Below, piece after piece: positions 44,305 through 51,587 of a DNA stretch of 64,000 nucleotides (position 1 is the stretch's first letter; every line of letters begins with the position of its first letter). The DNA is from Arthrobacter woluwensis (lineage in GTDB: Bacteria; Actinomycetota; Actinomycetes; Actinomycetales; Micrococcaceae), in NCBI RefSeq assembly GCF_900105345.1, contig NZ_FNSN01000003.1:744001-808000 (forward strand), in the 5' to 3' direction. Made by a program: the position numbers and the translations under genes. Under the pieces are notes generated by a model that was not told the DNA's origin, did no database searches, and worked only from the letters and a program-made list of their open reading frames with translations.

Positions 44305-44913
44305 ATGGCCACCGGTGGTTCCCGCAGGAATTCGCTCGAGGCCCGTCTGGAACGGGCCGCGGTGCTGCGCGCCGGCGCGGACGGCGCACCGCTGACCGAG
44401 GAGGAACGCGCTCACGAGGCCGAACAGGAAGCCCTGAGGGAGAAGCGCTCACGGGTGAACACTGCGGCGCGCGCCGACTACCTGGTCCGCGAAGCGATGG
44501 CCCAGGGCAAGTTCGAGAACCTGCAGTACGCGGGCAAACCGATCCCCGGCCTGGACCGCGGCTACGATCCCGATTGGTGGCTCAAGGGCCTCATCCAGCG
44601 CGAGAACCTGAGCGGTCTGGCGCCGGAGGCGATCCTCCTGAGAACCGTGGACCGGGACCTCGACTCCACCCTCGACGGGCTGCCCGGCGAACGTCAGGTC
44701 CGGGAAGCGCTCGAGGAATTCAACCGGCGCGTCATCAACGCCCGCCGGCAACTGCAGGGCGGGCCGCCGGTCGTGACGCCGACCCGGGACGTCGAAGAGG
44801 AAGTGGAACGCTGGCGCTCGCGCCGCGCCGCCGTCGTCGTGCCTGCCGAAGAGCCGACGACGCCGGAACGCGGCCACGGCTGGTGGCGCCGGCTCTGGCG
44901 CGGCGAAACGTAG
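44305..44913 (+). CDS. DUF1992 (DnaJ-like C28 conserved region) protein
   Basis: A 202-residue protein. After a charged N-terminus, residues about 50-165 match DUF1992: REAMAQGKFENLQYAGKPIPGLD, PDWWLKGLIQRENL and RREFNRRVINARR-like EFNRRVINARRQL. The C-terminus is Arg/Trp-rich. The ATG lies six bases after TACCGT (44293-44298), inside the end of the OsmC gene, so a leaderless internal transcript is possible. Function unknown; relatives are annotated as DnaJ homologue subfamily members without a J domain. Confidence 0.87.
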   Translation: MATGGSRRNSLEARLERAAVLRAGADGAPLTEEERAHEAEQEALREKRSRVNTAARADYLVREAMAQGKFENLQYAGKPIPGLDRGYDPDWWLKGLIQRENLSGLAPEAILLRTVDRDLDSTLDGLPGERQVREALEEFNRRVINARRQLQGGPPVVTPTRDVEEEVERWRSRRAAVVVPAEEPTTPERGHGWWRRLWRGET

Positions 44914-44956
44914 CCCGCTGAACCGCCCGGCGATCACACCGCCGGCGTGGCTCTGG

Positions 44957-45439
44957 TCAGGCAGGAACCGCGAGGACCGCCTGACCGGCGAGTTCGCGGC
45001 TCATGAAGACGCTGTTCGGATCCTCGGCGTAGTCCGCGAAGGGACGGCATTCCCGGAAACCCGCCTGCCGATACAGGGCTCGGGCGGGTTCGAAGAAGGC
45101 CATGCTCCCGGTCTCCAGCGAGATCCGGGTGACGCCCCGGCGCCAGGCATCCTCGAGGAGGAAGTCCAGCATGCGGCGAGCCACACCGCGGCCCCGGTAG
45201 TCCGGGTGGGTCCGCATGGACTTGAGCTCCTCGTGGGCGCCGTCGATCATCTTGAGGGCGCCCGTGCTGATCAGTTCCCGCCCGAGGTATGCGGCGAACA
45301 GGCGGACGGAAGGGTGCAGGAGCGCGTCGACATCCAGGGCATGGCAGCTCTCCGCGGGGGCGGTCTGCGACAGCTCGGCCTGATGGGTGGTCAGGAAGTC
45401 TTCCAGCGCGGGGGTGGTGAGCCGGACACGTTCGATCAT
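44957..45439 (-). CDS. GNAT-family N-acetyltransferase
   Basis: A 160-residue acetyltransferase: ELKSMRTHPDYRGRGVARRMLDFLLEDA contains the acetyl-CoA P-loop (RGRGVA) and SMAFFEPARALYRQAGFREC the C-terminal core. I use ATG 45439, which has AAGGGG at good spacing; a GTG three codons upstream is too close to that ribosome site. ISLETG before the core is typical of the YsnE-type subgroup. Substrate unknown. Confidence 0.88.
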   Translation of the reverse strand: MIERVRLTTPALEDFLTTHQAELSQTAPAESCHALDVDALLHPSVRLFAAYLGRELISTGALKMIDGAHEELKSMRTHPDYRGRGVARRMLDFLLEDAWRRGVTRISLETGSMAFFEPARALYRQAGFRECRPFADYAEDPNSVFMSRELAGQAVLAVPA

Positions 45440-45506
45440 GATTTCCACCCCTTCACCATCGCAGGCGACGATTTCCGGCGTGTTTCCTGACGGTGTCGGA
45501 GGTGTT

Positions 45507-46154
45507 TTATCTGCCGTCGTGGGACGGGGCCTGGGCGCTGTCGGACGCCACCGTCCGGTCGCCGTCGTGTGTCTCGGGACGAGGGGAGGCGAGCGCCGCC
45601 TGGGCCTTCAGCCAGCGGTCCAGCTCGGCGGCCTTGCGGAACACCAGGACGGGCGGGGCGGAGGGGTCGTCGGCCCAGGCCCGGATCCGTTCCCGCTTGC
45701 CCGGGAAGCTTCGGAAATGCCACAGGAGGATGGAATCGGTGGAGAGCACCCTCCCCAGGGTCTCGGTGTTCCCGCTGCATGCCGGCGTGCGGTCCTTGAC
45801 CCGCAGGAACGTCCGCCGCACCAGACGGCCGAACGAGAACACCCGGGAATAGTCCAGCCCGATCACCAGCTCGACCCGGGCCAGTGCAGCGTCCCGGAAC
45901 TGGCGGTACGCGCTGTCCAGGATCCACTCATCGCGTGCGACGATGTCCTCCGCGATGGCCTTCATGTCCTCATCGGTGCGGTTGGTCCACGGCGCCTCGG
46001 ACGCGGGGAGCCAGCCGATCTCATCGTCGACCGAGTGCCACGGGATCCCCGCGATCCGGCTCAGCCGGGCCGCCGCCGTCGACTTCCCGGTCCCGGCCAC
46101 GCCGTAGATCAGGATCCTTCGGGGCAGGGGGGAATCCACGGATGCTCGGCTCAT
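45507..46154 (-). CDS. P-loop kinase-like ATPase (adenylate kinase/topology-modulation type)
   Basis: A 215-residue soluble nucleotide kinase-like protein: P-loop ILIYGVAGTGKSTAAARLS, then IPWHSVDDEIGWLP, the region DEWILDSAYRQFRDAALARVELVIGLDYSR and LVRRTFLRVK. This order is typical of FlaR/topology-modulation ATPases. The last 30 residues are polar and variable. The ATG lies six bases after TAGGCT (46166-46161) without Shine-Dalgarno. It is divergent from a small KOW gene only 57 bp away. Function unknown. Confidence 0.82.
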   Translation of the reverse strand: MSRASVDSPLPRRILIYGVAGTGKSTAAARLSRIAGIPWHSVDDEIGWLPASEAPWTNRTDEDMKAIAEDIVARDEWILDSAYRQFRDAALARVELVIGLDYSRVFSFGRLVRRTFLRVKDRTPACSGNTETLGRVLSTDSILLWHFRSFPGKRERIRAWADDPSAPPVLVFRKAAELDRWLKAQAALASPRPETHDGDRTVASDSAQAPSHDGR

Positions 46155-46211
46155 GGCCCCAGCCTACTCACGACCGCCGTGCGGGTCCGATCGGGTCGGT
46201 ATCATGGCCGC

Positions 46212-46400
46212 ATGAGCCAGGAACCCGCGTCCGCGCAGAACGGTCAGCACTGTGACGTCATCGCGGGCACCCATGCCGGCAAGTCCGGGATCGTGCAGGA
46301 CGTCAATACGAGCAAGACCGGCGCGGTCACCCTCACCGTTCTTCAATCCGACGGCGTCCGGTTCAAGACCCTCGCGAAAAACGTCCGGATCACCGGCTGA
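46212..46400 (+). CDS. Small KOW-motif protein (62 aa)
   Basis: A short gene, MSQEPASAQNGQHC..., whose core (residues about 14-60) reads DVIAGTHAGKSGIVQDVN and ends in KNVRITG, the pattern of a KOW/L24-like RNA-binding barrel: turn GTHAGKSGIV and a conserved Gly. The start is supported by TATCAT (46200-46205) lying exactly six bases before the ATG, a leaderless arrangement. The frame is also open upstream on this strand across the neighbouring ATPase gene, which hides the short gene. It may bind RNA or the ribosome; this is inference. Confidence 0.72.
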   Translation: MSQEPASAQNGQHCDVIAGTHAGKSGIVQDVNTSKTGAVTLTVLQSDGVRFKTLAKNVRITG

Positions 46401-46479
46401 CCGCGGCCCGGCTTCCCGTGTTCCCGCCCGTGGGCGACGGGGCGGTGAGTCCGTCCTGCTCAGGCGGACCTGTCTGCGT

Positions 46480-47028
46480 TCAGCGCGCGACGACGGCCAG
46501 AGGTCGCTGCGGCAAGGCGCAGCTGGCGAGGGGAGCGCCGACGCTTGCGTCGCCGTAGAACGCGGCGTCAGCCATACCGTCGTGGCCCTGGGTCGATCCC
46601 GCGTGGCGCGGAGTGTCGAAGCAGGTGTCGATGCCGTACGGGGTGGCGGCGACGGTGTAGTCGCCGGGCGGTAGATTCCCGGGCACGTTCAGGGTGGTGC
46701 GGAAGCCGCCGTCGTCGGTCATCGGAATGAGCAGCCGGACGACGCTCGCGGACGTCCGGTCCATCAGCTGGACCTCCGCCTGGGCGTTCGCGCCGTAGCG
46801 CGGATGGCATTCGGCGTCGGGCGCCTCCACGGTGACGGTGTCCCCGGGGTGAGCCGTCGGGGCGCTGAGGTGAAAGGGCGGGGGCGAGCACCGGGTGGAC
46901 GGCGGGAACAGGTGGCCGTGGAGAGCCATCATCCCGAAGACGCCCGCCAGGAACAGGAGCCCGAGGCAGAGGAGCCCGACGTTGAACAGGCGCCAGAGGC
47001 GCGTGGCAGGATCGCTGCGTGTGCTCAT
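46480..47028 (-). CDS. Membrane-anchored extracytoplasmic Ig-like protein, unknown function
   Basis: A 182-residue protein with one N-terminal membrane helix (about 15-38) and an external domain. PPPFHLSAPTAHPGDTVTVEAPDAEC, RTTLNVPGNLPPGDYTVAATPYGID and four Cys suggest a disulfide-bonded Ig-like or invasin-type fold. Unknown function. The ATG follows CAGAAT (47040-47035) by six bases. It is a lone gene. Confidence 0.72.
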   Translation of the reverse strand: MSTRSDPATRLWRLFNVGLLCLGLLFLAGVFGMMALHGHLFPPSTRCSPPPFHLSAPTAHPGDTVTVEAPDAECHPRYGANAQAEVQLMDRTSASVVRLLIPMTDDGGFRTTLNVPGNLPPGDYTVAATPYGIDTCFDTPRHAGSTQGHDGMADAAFYGDASVGAPLASCALPQRPLAVVAR

Positions 47029-47132
47029 GACCTCATTCTGGGTGACAGCGTGTCATGCGACGGTGACGATCCCATCACGATCGTCGGGGAAAGCGGGGAC
47101 GCCCGACGCCCGGACTCAACACGCCGCCGCGT

Positions 47133-48035
47133 TCACGCCACCAGGTTCAACGGGGCGGGGGCCAGTCCCACCAGGACCTCCTGGCCCCACGTCAGGGTCA
47201 GCCGGTCGTCCTCCATGCCGTCGCCGAACACCACGAGCTGCTCTGAGGACACCGTGACACTGAGGGCCTCGCCGGGCTGGAGCAGCCCCTCGGTCAGCGT
47301 CGCCCCGGTCGCCGGGGACGGCCAGGCCTCGCGGACGAACCACGCGAGCTGCGGATCGGTCGGCGCGGGCAGAGCCCGTCCTCCCCGCTCGCCGGCGATC
47401 GACGCGCACCAGCCCGTGGATCCGGTTCCCGTGGAGACGATGAGCCCGGAAGAGGACTGCCGTTCCCGTCGGCCGTCCGGGGTGCGCAGTTCGTAACGCG
47501 CGGACTGATGCGAGGCGTGTCCCAGGAACACCTCGTTGAGGGCGGAGAGCTCCTGACCGTCGTCCGTGCGAGCGGTCACCATCGAGAGCCGCTCCTGCGG
47601 CAGACCCCAGGCGCCCGGCGTTCCGGCAGACGCCTGGGCCAGCAGCGCCGCTGCCCGCCGCGGGCTGTGGCGGACGAGCACTCCCGGGTTGCGGCGGGGC
47701 TCCGCGTTGACGCCGATCACGGGCTGGCCCGCGAGGTACTTCGCCGTGTTCGCCACCAGGCCGTCCTGCCCGACGACCACCACGACGTCGTCGGGCGCCA
47801 TGAGGAAGCGGCTGAGGTCCGCGCGTTCCACTTCGCCCGTCCGCCAGCCGGCGGGAACCGCCTGGCGGAGCGCGGCGCGGGCCTCGGTGAGGGTGTCGTG
47901 CGCCGCCTGCACCTCCGCCAGGTCGCGGTCGCGGACCTTGAGGAAGAACTCCACCTGGCCGCGGGTCCCGTGCCGGTCCAGGAGTTCGTCCAGCTCGGTC
48001 CGGCGGTGGACCAGGACCATCCGGGGATTGGCCAT
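47133..48035 (-). CDS. NAD kinase-like protein in the SPFH operon
   Basis: A 300-residue member of the NAD kinase/diacylglycerol kinase superfamily. VVVVVGQDGLVANTAKYL replaces the usual GGDG with GQDG, the acidic NE motif is present in ALNEVFLGH, and VSTGTGSTGWCAS matches the third NAD kinase motif. The altered first motif may change or remove activity. It starts 12 bp after the SPFH gene with GAGAGGA and is clearly co-transcribed with it. The pair is divergent from a Nudix/NrtR regulator, which suggests a link to NAD or ADP-ribose metabolism. Confidence 0.82.
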   Translation of the reverse strand: MANPRMVLVHRRTELDELLDRHGTRGQVEFFLKVRDRDLAEVQAAHDTLTEARAALRQAVPAGWRTGEVERADLSRFLMAPDDVVVVVGQDGLVANTAKYLAGQPVIGVNAEPRRNPGVLVRHSPRRAAALLAQASAGTPGAWGLPQERLSMVTARTDDGQELSALNEVFLGHASHQSARYELRTPDGRRERQSSSGLIVSTGTGSTGWCASIAGERGGRALPAPTDPQLAWFVREAWPSPATGATLTEGLLQPGEALSVTVSSEQLVVFGDGMEDDRLTLTWGQEVLVGLAPAPLNLVA

Positions 48036-48047
48036 GATCAGTCCTCT

Positions 48048-49046
48048 CTACTTCTTCGCCGCGGTCAGTGCGGTCAGTGCGGTTCCGAGCATGTCCGGCG
48101 TGATGGTCAGGTTCTGGATGCCGGGCAGGTTCGCCGCGGCCTCCTTCAGGGCCAGTGCCAGCAGGATGCCCTGGTCGAGATCGCGGTAGGTGTCCATGGC
48201 CGCCTTCTCACGAGCCGCCTCGGCTTCACCCACCAGCTTGATCCTGCCAGCTTCGGCCTCCGCCGCGATGGCGCCGCGCTCGGCCGCGGCCTGCGCCTCG
48301 ATGCCGGCGGCCGCCGCACGCTCCTCCGCCTCACGGCGGGCGTTGGCGCCCTCCTGGGCCACCAGGTTCTCGCGGCGTGCTGCGAGTTCGATCTGATTGG
48401 CCAGTTCGTTCTCGGCGATGGCACGTTCGCGTTCGACGGCGAGTGCCCGCCGTTCGAAGGTGGCACGGTCCGCCTCGGCCTGGAGCTGTTCCCGGACCGG
48501 AGTCTGCAGCGCACGCTCCACCTCGGCCTCGGGGCGGATGGCGAGGACGTGCACGCCGAGCACCGCGATCCCGGTGTCCTGGAGGCGGGCGTCCCGGGTC
48601 AGGGTCCCGAACAGGACGTCCCGCAGCGGGGCGGCCCCGTTGCTCAGGGCGTCGGCCAGGGTGAAGCGGGCGACATGGTCGTTCGCGGCCGCCTGGCAGA
48701 GCTGGCCGATGATCGTCTCGACCTGCTGGGCGCCGGTGGCCGGCGCCTCGTCCCTCTTCTTGAGGCCGAAATCCAGGCGGGCGCTCGCGAGCACCGGGTC
48801 GGTGAAGCGGTAGGTGATGTTCGCCTGGACGCTGACGTCCTGGTGGTCCTGGGTGAGGGCGTGGAAGAGGGTCGGCAGTTCGCGGTCCTCCACGGGGATC
48901 TCGCTCAGCACGGAGATCCCCGGGCGGTACCAGAACGCCTGGCCCACGCCCTGGTGACGGACTTGTCCGCCCTGGACGTGGACCACGTAGCCGGTGGGGC
49001 CGCCGAGGAAGTGGTTGATCCAGGGGTAGCTCTTGATGGTGTTCAT
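48048..49046 (-). CDS. SPFH/Band 7 domain protein
   Basis: A 332-residue prohibitin-type protein. Residues about 10-190 form the SPFH domain (GYVVHVQGGQVRHQGVGQAFWYRPG, DVSVQANITYRFTDPVLA, GVHVLAIRPEAEVERAL). Residues about 190-285 are a long Ala/Glu coiled coil (ERRALAVERERAIAENELANQIEL). I see no N-terminal membrane helix, unlike most family members, so it may be a soluble ring former or peripheral protein. AAGGAGAG precedes the start. A perfect 21-bp palindrome lies 20 bp upstream of the ATG. Confidence 0.88.
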   Translation of the reverse strand: MNTIKSYPWINHFLGGPTGYVVHVQGGQVRHQGVGQAFWYRPGISVLSEIPVEDRELPTLFHALTQDHQDVSVQANITYRFTDPVLASARLDFGLKKRDEAPATGAQQVETIIGQLCQAAANDHVARFTLADALSNGAAPLRDVLFGTLTRDARLQDTGIAVLGVHVLAIRPEAEVERALQTPVREQLQAEADRATFERRALAVERERAIAENELANQIELAARRENLVAQEGANARREAEERAAAAGIEAQAAAERGAIAAEAEAGRIKLVGEAEAAREKAAMDTYRDLDQGILLALALKEAAANLPGIQNLTITPDMLGTALTALTAAKK

Positions 49047-49065
49047 AATGTCTCTCCTTCGTTCT

Positions 49066-49131
49066 TTATCGTCAACTTGACGATAATTGAACTCTAGGGG
49101 GTCTCCGGCATTAATGTCAAGGTGACGATAA
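49066..49131. promoter_or_regulatory. Two 21-bp palindromic operators between the SPFH and Nudix regulator genes
   Basis: Operator 1 (49066-49086) is TTATCGTCAA, one base C, then TTGACGATAA: a perfect 21-bp palindrome. Operator 2 (49111-49131) is TTAATGTCAA, G, GTGACGATAA, the same element with a few changes, 45 bp away. Operator 1 overlaps the probable SPFH promoter, operator 2 the -35 area of the regulator, whose -10 may be TAGGCT (49136-49141). The form fits an NrtR-type dimer site. Confidence 0.7.
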
Positions 49132-49148
49132 ATGCTAGGCTGAGGACC

Positions 49149-49883
49149 ATGACGAACCGGAAGTCCGATGCTCTCGCTGCTTTCCACGCTTTCCCGGTCA
49201 CGGTGGACATCGTCGCTCTCACCGTGCGCGACGCCGCGCTGCACGTGCTGCTCGTGCGCCGCCTGCTCGAGCCGTTCAAGGACCGCCTGGCGCTGCCGGG
49301 CGGCTTCGTCCTGCCGGGGGAGGCGCTCGCCGAGGCCGCGCGGCGGGAGCTCGCCGAGGAGACCGGCGTCGAACGCCTGCCCGGGCACCTTGAGCAGCTG
49401 GCGAGTTACGGCCCCGCCGGACGCGATCCGCGAGGCGACGTCCTGACGGTCGCCCACCTGGTGCTCGCACCGGACTTCCCGGTGGTCGCGGGCGGTGGCG
49501 ACGCGAGCGAAGCGCTCTGGGTCCCGGTGGACCGGGTGCTGGGCGACGACGGCGCCCTGGCTTTCGACCATGCGCGGATCCTGGGCGACGGCGTGGAGCG
49601 GGCGCGTGCCAAGCTGGAGTACTCGCCACTGGGCGCGGCGTTCTGCGGCGACGAGTTCACCATCGCCCAGTTGCGGGGCGTCTATGAGGCGGTCTGGGGT
49701 GTCCGCCTCGATCCGCGGAACTTCCACCGCAAGGCCACGGGCGCCGCGGGATTCCTCGAGGAGACGGGCGAGGTGTCCTCGGGCGAGGCAGGCCGGCCCG
49801 CCGCGCTGTTCCGTCTGGCGCCCGAGGCCCGCTCCGGGAACCGCGCGGTGCTGAACCCGCCGCTCATGAGGCCGGTGGCCTGA
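49149..49883 (+). CDS. NrtR-type Nudix transcriptional regulator
   Basis: A 244-residue protein combining a Nudix domain (about 15-150) with a C-terminal winged helix (about 160-235: FTIAQLRGVYEAVWGVRLDPRNFHRKATG and GRPAALFRL), the NrtR layout. Unlike many NrtR proteins, the Nudix box GFVLPGEALAEAARRELAEETGV is complete (G-x5-E-x7-REL-x-EE-x-G), so it may still hydrolyse an ADP-ribose-type substrate. ATG 49149 with GAGGA is preferred; a frame extension to 49122 lies in the operator. It is divergent from SPFH-NAD-kinase-like genes and is the likely binder of the two 21-bp palindromes. Confidence 0.87.
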   Translation: MTNRKSDALAAFHAFPVTVDIVALTVRDAALHVLLVRRLLEPFKDRLALPGGFVLPGEALAEAARRELAEETGVERLPGHLEQLASYGPAGRDPRGDVLTVAHLVLAPDFPVVAGGGDASEALWVPVDRVLGDDGALAFDHARILGDGVERARAKLEYSPLGAAFCGDEFTIAQLRGVYEAVWGVRLDPRNFHRKATGAAGFLEETGEVSSGEAGRPAALFRLAPEARSGNRAVLNPPLMRPVA

Positions 49884-49895
49884 ATGCGCGGGGTC

Positions 49896-50309
49896 TCAGC
49901 TCTCGACGATCCGCGCTTCGAGGATGTTCAGCACTGCGCCCCAATGCGCTAGCATCTCTTCGCGTTCTGCCGGGCCTGAAAGCCGTTCATGGTGGATGGC
50001 GATCGTGCTGCCCGTCTTCGCCGGGATGACCCTGAGCTGCACCGTCGAGTCCGTCTCAGCTCCGGCCGGCTGCCATGTCAGGCGCAGCATGGATCCCTCG
50101 GCGCGGCTTCTGAGCTCTCCGCGCGTACCCTCCGCGGTCACGTAAGCCCCGCCGATTGCGCGGATCGCTCCGGGGTCCAGGGTGCCCAGCCACGAGCTGA
50201 GTCCCGGCCCGGTGAGAAATTCCCAGGCCTGGTGTGGCGTCACCGGAACGGTCCTTCTGATGCCCATTTGCCAGCCCGCGTCTTGAGTCAGTCCGAGTGA
50301 TGTGTTCAT
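49896..50309 (-). CDS. SRPBCC (AHSA1-like) protein paired with a CGNR regulator
   Basis: A 137-residue START-like fold protein: MGIRRTVPVTPHQAWEFLTGPGLSSWLG at the start and HHERLSGPAEREEMLAHWGAVLNILEARI at the end are typical of AHSA1-type proteins. The start codon at 50309-50307 lies inside one arm of the palindrome shared with the divergent CGNR gene; there is no Shine-Dalgarno, so it should be leaderless. Its function probably concerns a small ligand sensed by the pair. Confidence 0.83.
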   Translation of the reverse strand: MNTSLGLTQDAGWQMGIRRTVPVTPHQAWEFLTGPGLSSWLGTLDPGAIRAIGGAYVTAEGTRGELRSRAEGSMLRLTWQPAGAETDSTVQLRVIPAKTGSTIAIHHERLSGPAEREEMLAHWGAVLNILEARIVES

Positions 50310-50334
50310 GTAACCAGTTATAGTGGTTACATGA
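50306..50334. promoter_or_regulatory. Palindrome holding the start codons of two divergent genes
   Basis: Arms TCATGTAACCA (50306-50316) and TGGTTACATGA (50324-50334) are perfect over 11 bp around GTTATAG. The left arm contains the ATG of the SRPBCC gene (minus strand), the right arm the ATG of the CGNR gene. TATAGT (50319-50324) is six bases before the plus-strand ATG, and TATAAC lies seven before the minus-strand one. Thus two overlapping leaderless promoters and one operator share 29 bp. Confidence 0.72.
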
Positions 50335-50909
50335 GTGCCGGTCAATGGATGATGTCCGCCGAGGGAGTGCGCTGGTTTTTCGATGCGGGATCGCTTGCCC
50401 TCGACTTCGGGTATACAGGCGATTTCGGCTACGGTGTCGCGGCCTGGGAACGCCTGCACAACCCGGGGGACTTGGACGGGTGGCTGGGGGAACACGGCGG
50501 CGTGGCGAGTGGCGGGCGGCTGCCGGCCACCGAACGCGACTTCGCGGAGGCCCTCCAGCTGCGCGCGGCGATCTGGGAACTTGCTCGAGCCGCGGCCGAC
50601 GGTGTCGGTGCGGATCCGTTGAGCATCGACGTTGTGAACCGGTTCGCGAGGGGGCTCTCCCCGGCCCCTCAGTTGCCTGGCGGGGCGGAGTCTGCTCCGG
50701 CCTCGACGGCCGCGATGCTGCTGGCCGCCGTCGCGCGAGACGCGGTGACGGTTTTCAGCTCGCCGGACCGAATCCGGCGGTGCGGCGCGGAAGACTGCGC
50801 TCTGATCTTCCACGACGGCAGCCGCACCCAAGCGCGCCGCTGGTGCTCCATGCAGCGCTGTGGCAATCGGCAGAAGGTCCGGATGCATCGCGCCCGGGCC
50901 TCGGAGTGA
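50331..50909 (+). CDS. CGNR zinc-finger regulator
   Basis: A 192-residue regulator with an N-terminal ABATE-type domain (about 5-135, FDAGSLALDFGYTGDFGY, LHNPGDLDGWL) and a C-terminal CGNR zinc finger (RRCGAEDCALIFHD ... RRWCSMQRCGNRQKVRMHRAR). It is divergent from the SRPBCC gene and begins within their shared palindrome, which it presumably binds. ArsR-SRPBCC pairs are common; a CGNR-SRPBCC pair is less so. Confidence 0.88.
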   Translation: MSAGQWMMSAEGVRWFFDAGSLALDFGYTGDFGYGVAAWERLHNPGDLDGWLGEHGGVASGGRLPATERDFAEALQLRAAIWELARAAADGVGADPLSIDVVNRFARGLSPAPQLPGGAESAPASTAAMLLAAVARDAVTVFSSPDRIRRCGAEDCALIFHDGSRTQARRWCSMQRCGNRQKVRMHRARASE

Positions 50910-50974
50910 TGGTGAGGGGAGCGCCGGTCTTTGAGACACTGGAACCAGACCCACCCCGCTCCGGAAGGCATCCC

Positions 50975-51559
50975 ATGGCAAGCACCCTGCACCTCGTCCG
51001 ACACGGCCAGACCGACTGGAACGTGAGGGGCCATTTTCAGGGGCAGACCGACATCCCCTTGAACCGGACGGGTGTCGAGCAGGCGGCAGGGGTGGCCGAG
51101 GCGTTACGCGAGGTGCCCCTGGCCGCCGTCGTGACCTCGACCCTGGGCCGCGCGGTGGCCACCGGCCGGGCCATCGCCGACGCGCAGGACCTCCCCGCGC
51201 CGGCTACCGACGCCCGTCTCATGGAGCGCCACTTCGGGGAGGCGGAAGGGATGCACGGCGACGACGTCGCGCGTCTCTTCCCCGACCGCGAGCAGATCCC
51301 GGGCCGGGAGAGTGACGAGGAGCTACGCGCGCGGGCGTTCGGCGCGCTGGAAGAATTGGCCGCGGCGTTCGATGGCGAGGAGATCGCCGTCGTGAGTCAT
51401 GGCGGCTGGATGGCCATGGTGCTGCGGACGCTGGTCGGGGACGCTTACGACTACTCCACGCTCACCAACTGCTCCGTGCACACCCTGGTCTGGGACACCG
51501 CCACGGGCGAGGTGCGGGTGGCCGGGGTGGAGACCGCCGCGCAGCTCATCCGGGACTAG
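50975..51559 (+). CDS. Histidine phosphatase (phosphoglycerate mutase-like)
   Basis: A 194-residue protein with LHLVRHGQTDWN (catalytic His), Arg in TLGRAVATG, Glu in MERHFGEAEG and the second His in VVSHGGWMAMVL. Size and motifs fit a broad-specificity acid phosphatase (cobC/gpmB-like) rather than true phosphoglycerate mutase. GGAAGG supports the start. Substrate unknown. It lies 65 bp after the CGNR gene. Confidence 0.9.
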   Translation: MASTLHLVRHGQTDWNVRGHFQGQTDIPLNRTGVEQAAGVAEALREVPLAAVVTSTLGRAVATGRAIADAQDLPAPATDARLMERHFGEAEGMHGDDVARLFPDREQIPGRESDEELRARAFGALEELAAAFDGEEIAVVSHGGWMAMVLRTLVGDAYDYSTLTNCSVHTLVWDTATGEVRVAGVETAAQLIRD

Positions 51560-51587
51560 CGATCGTCCCCGACGGCGCGACCCGGGG

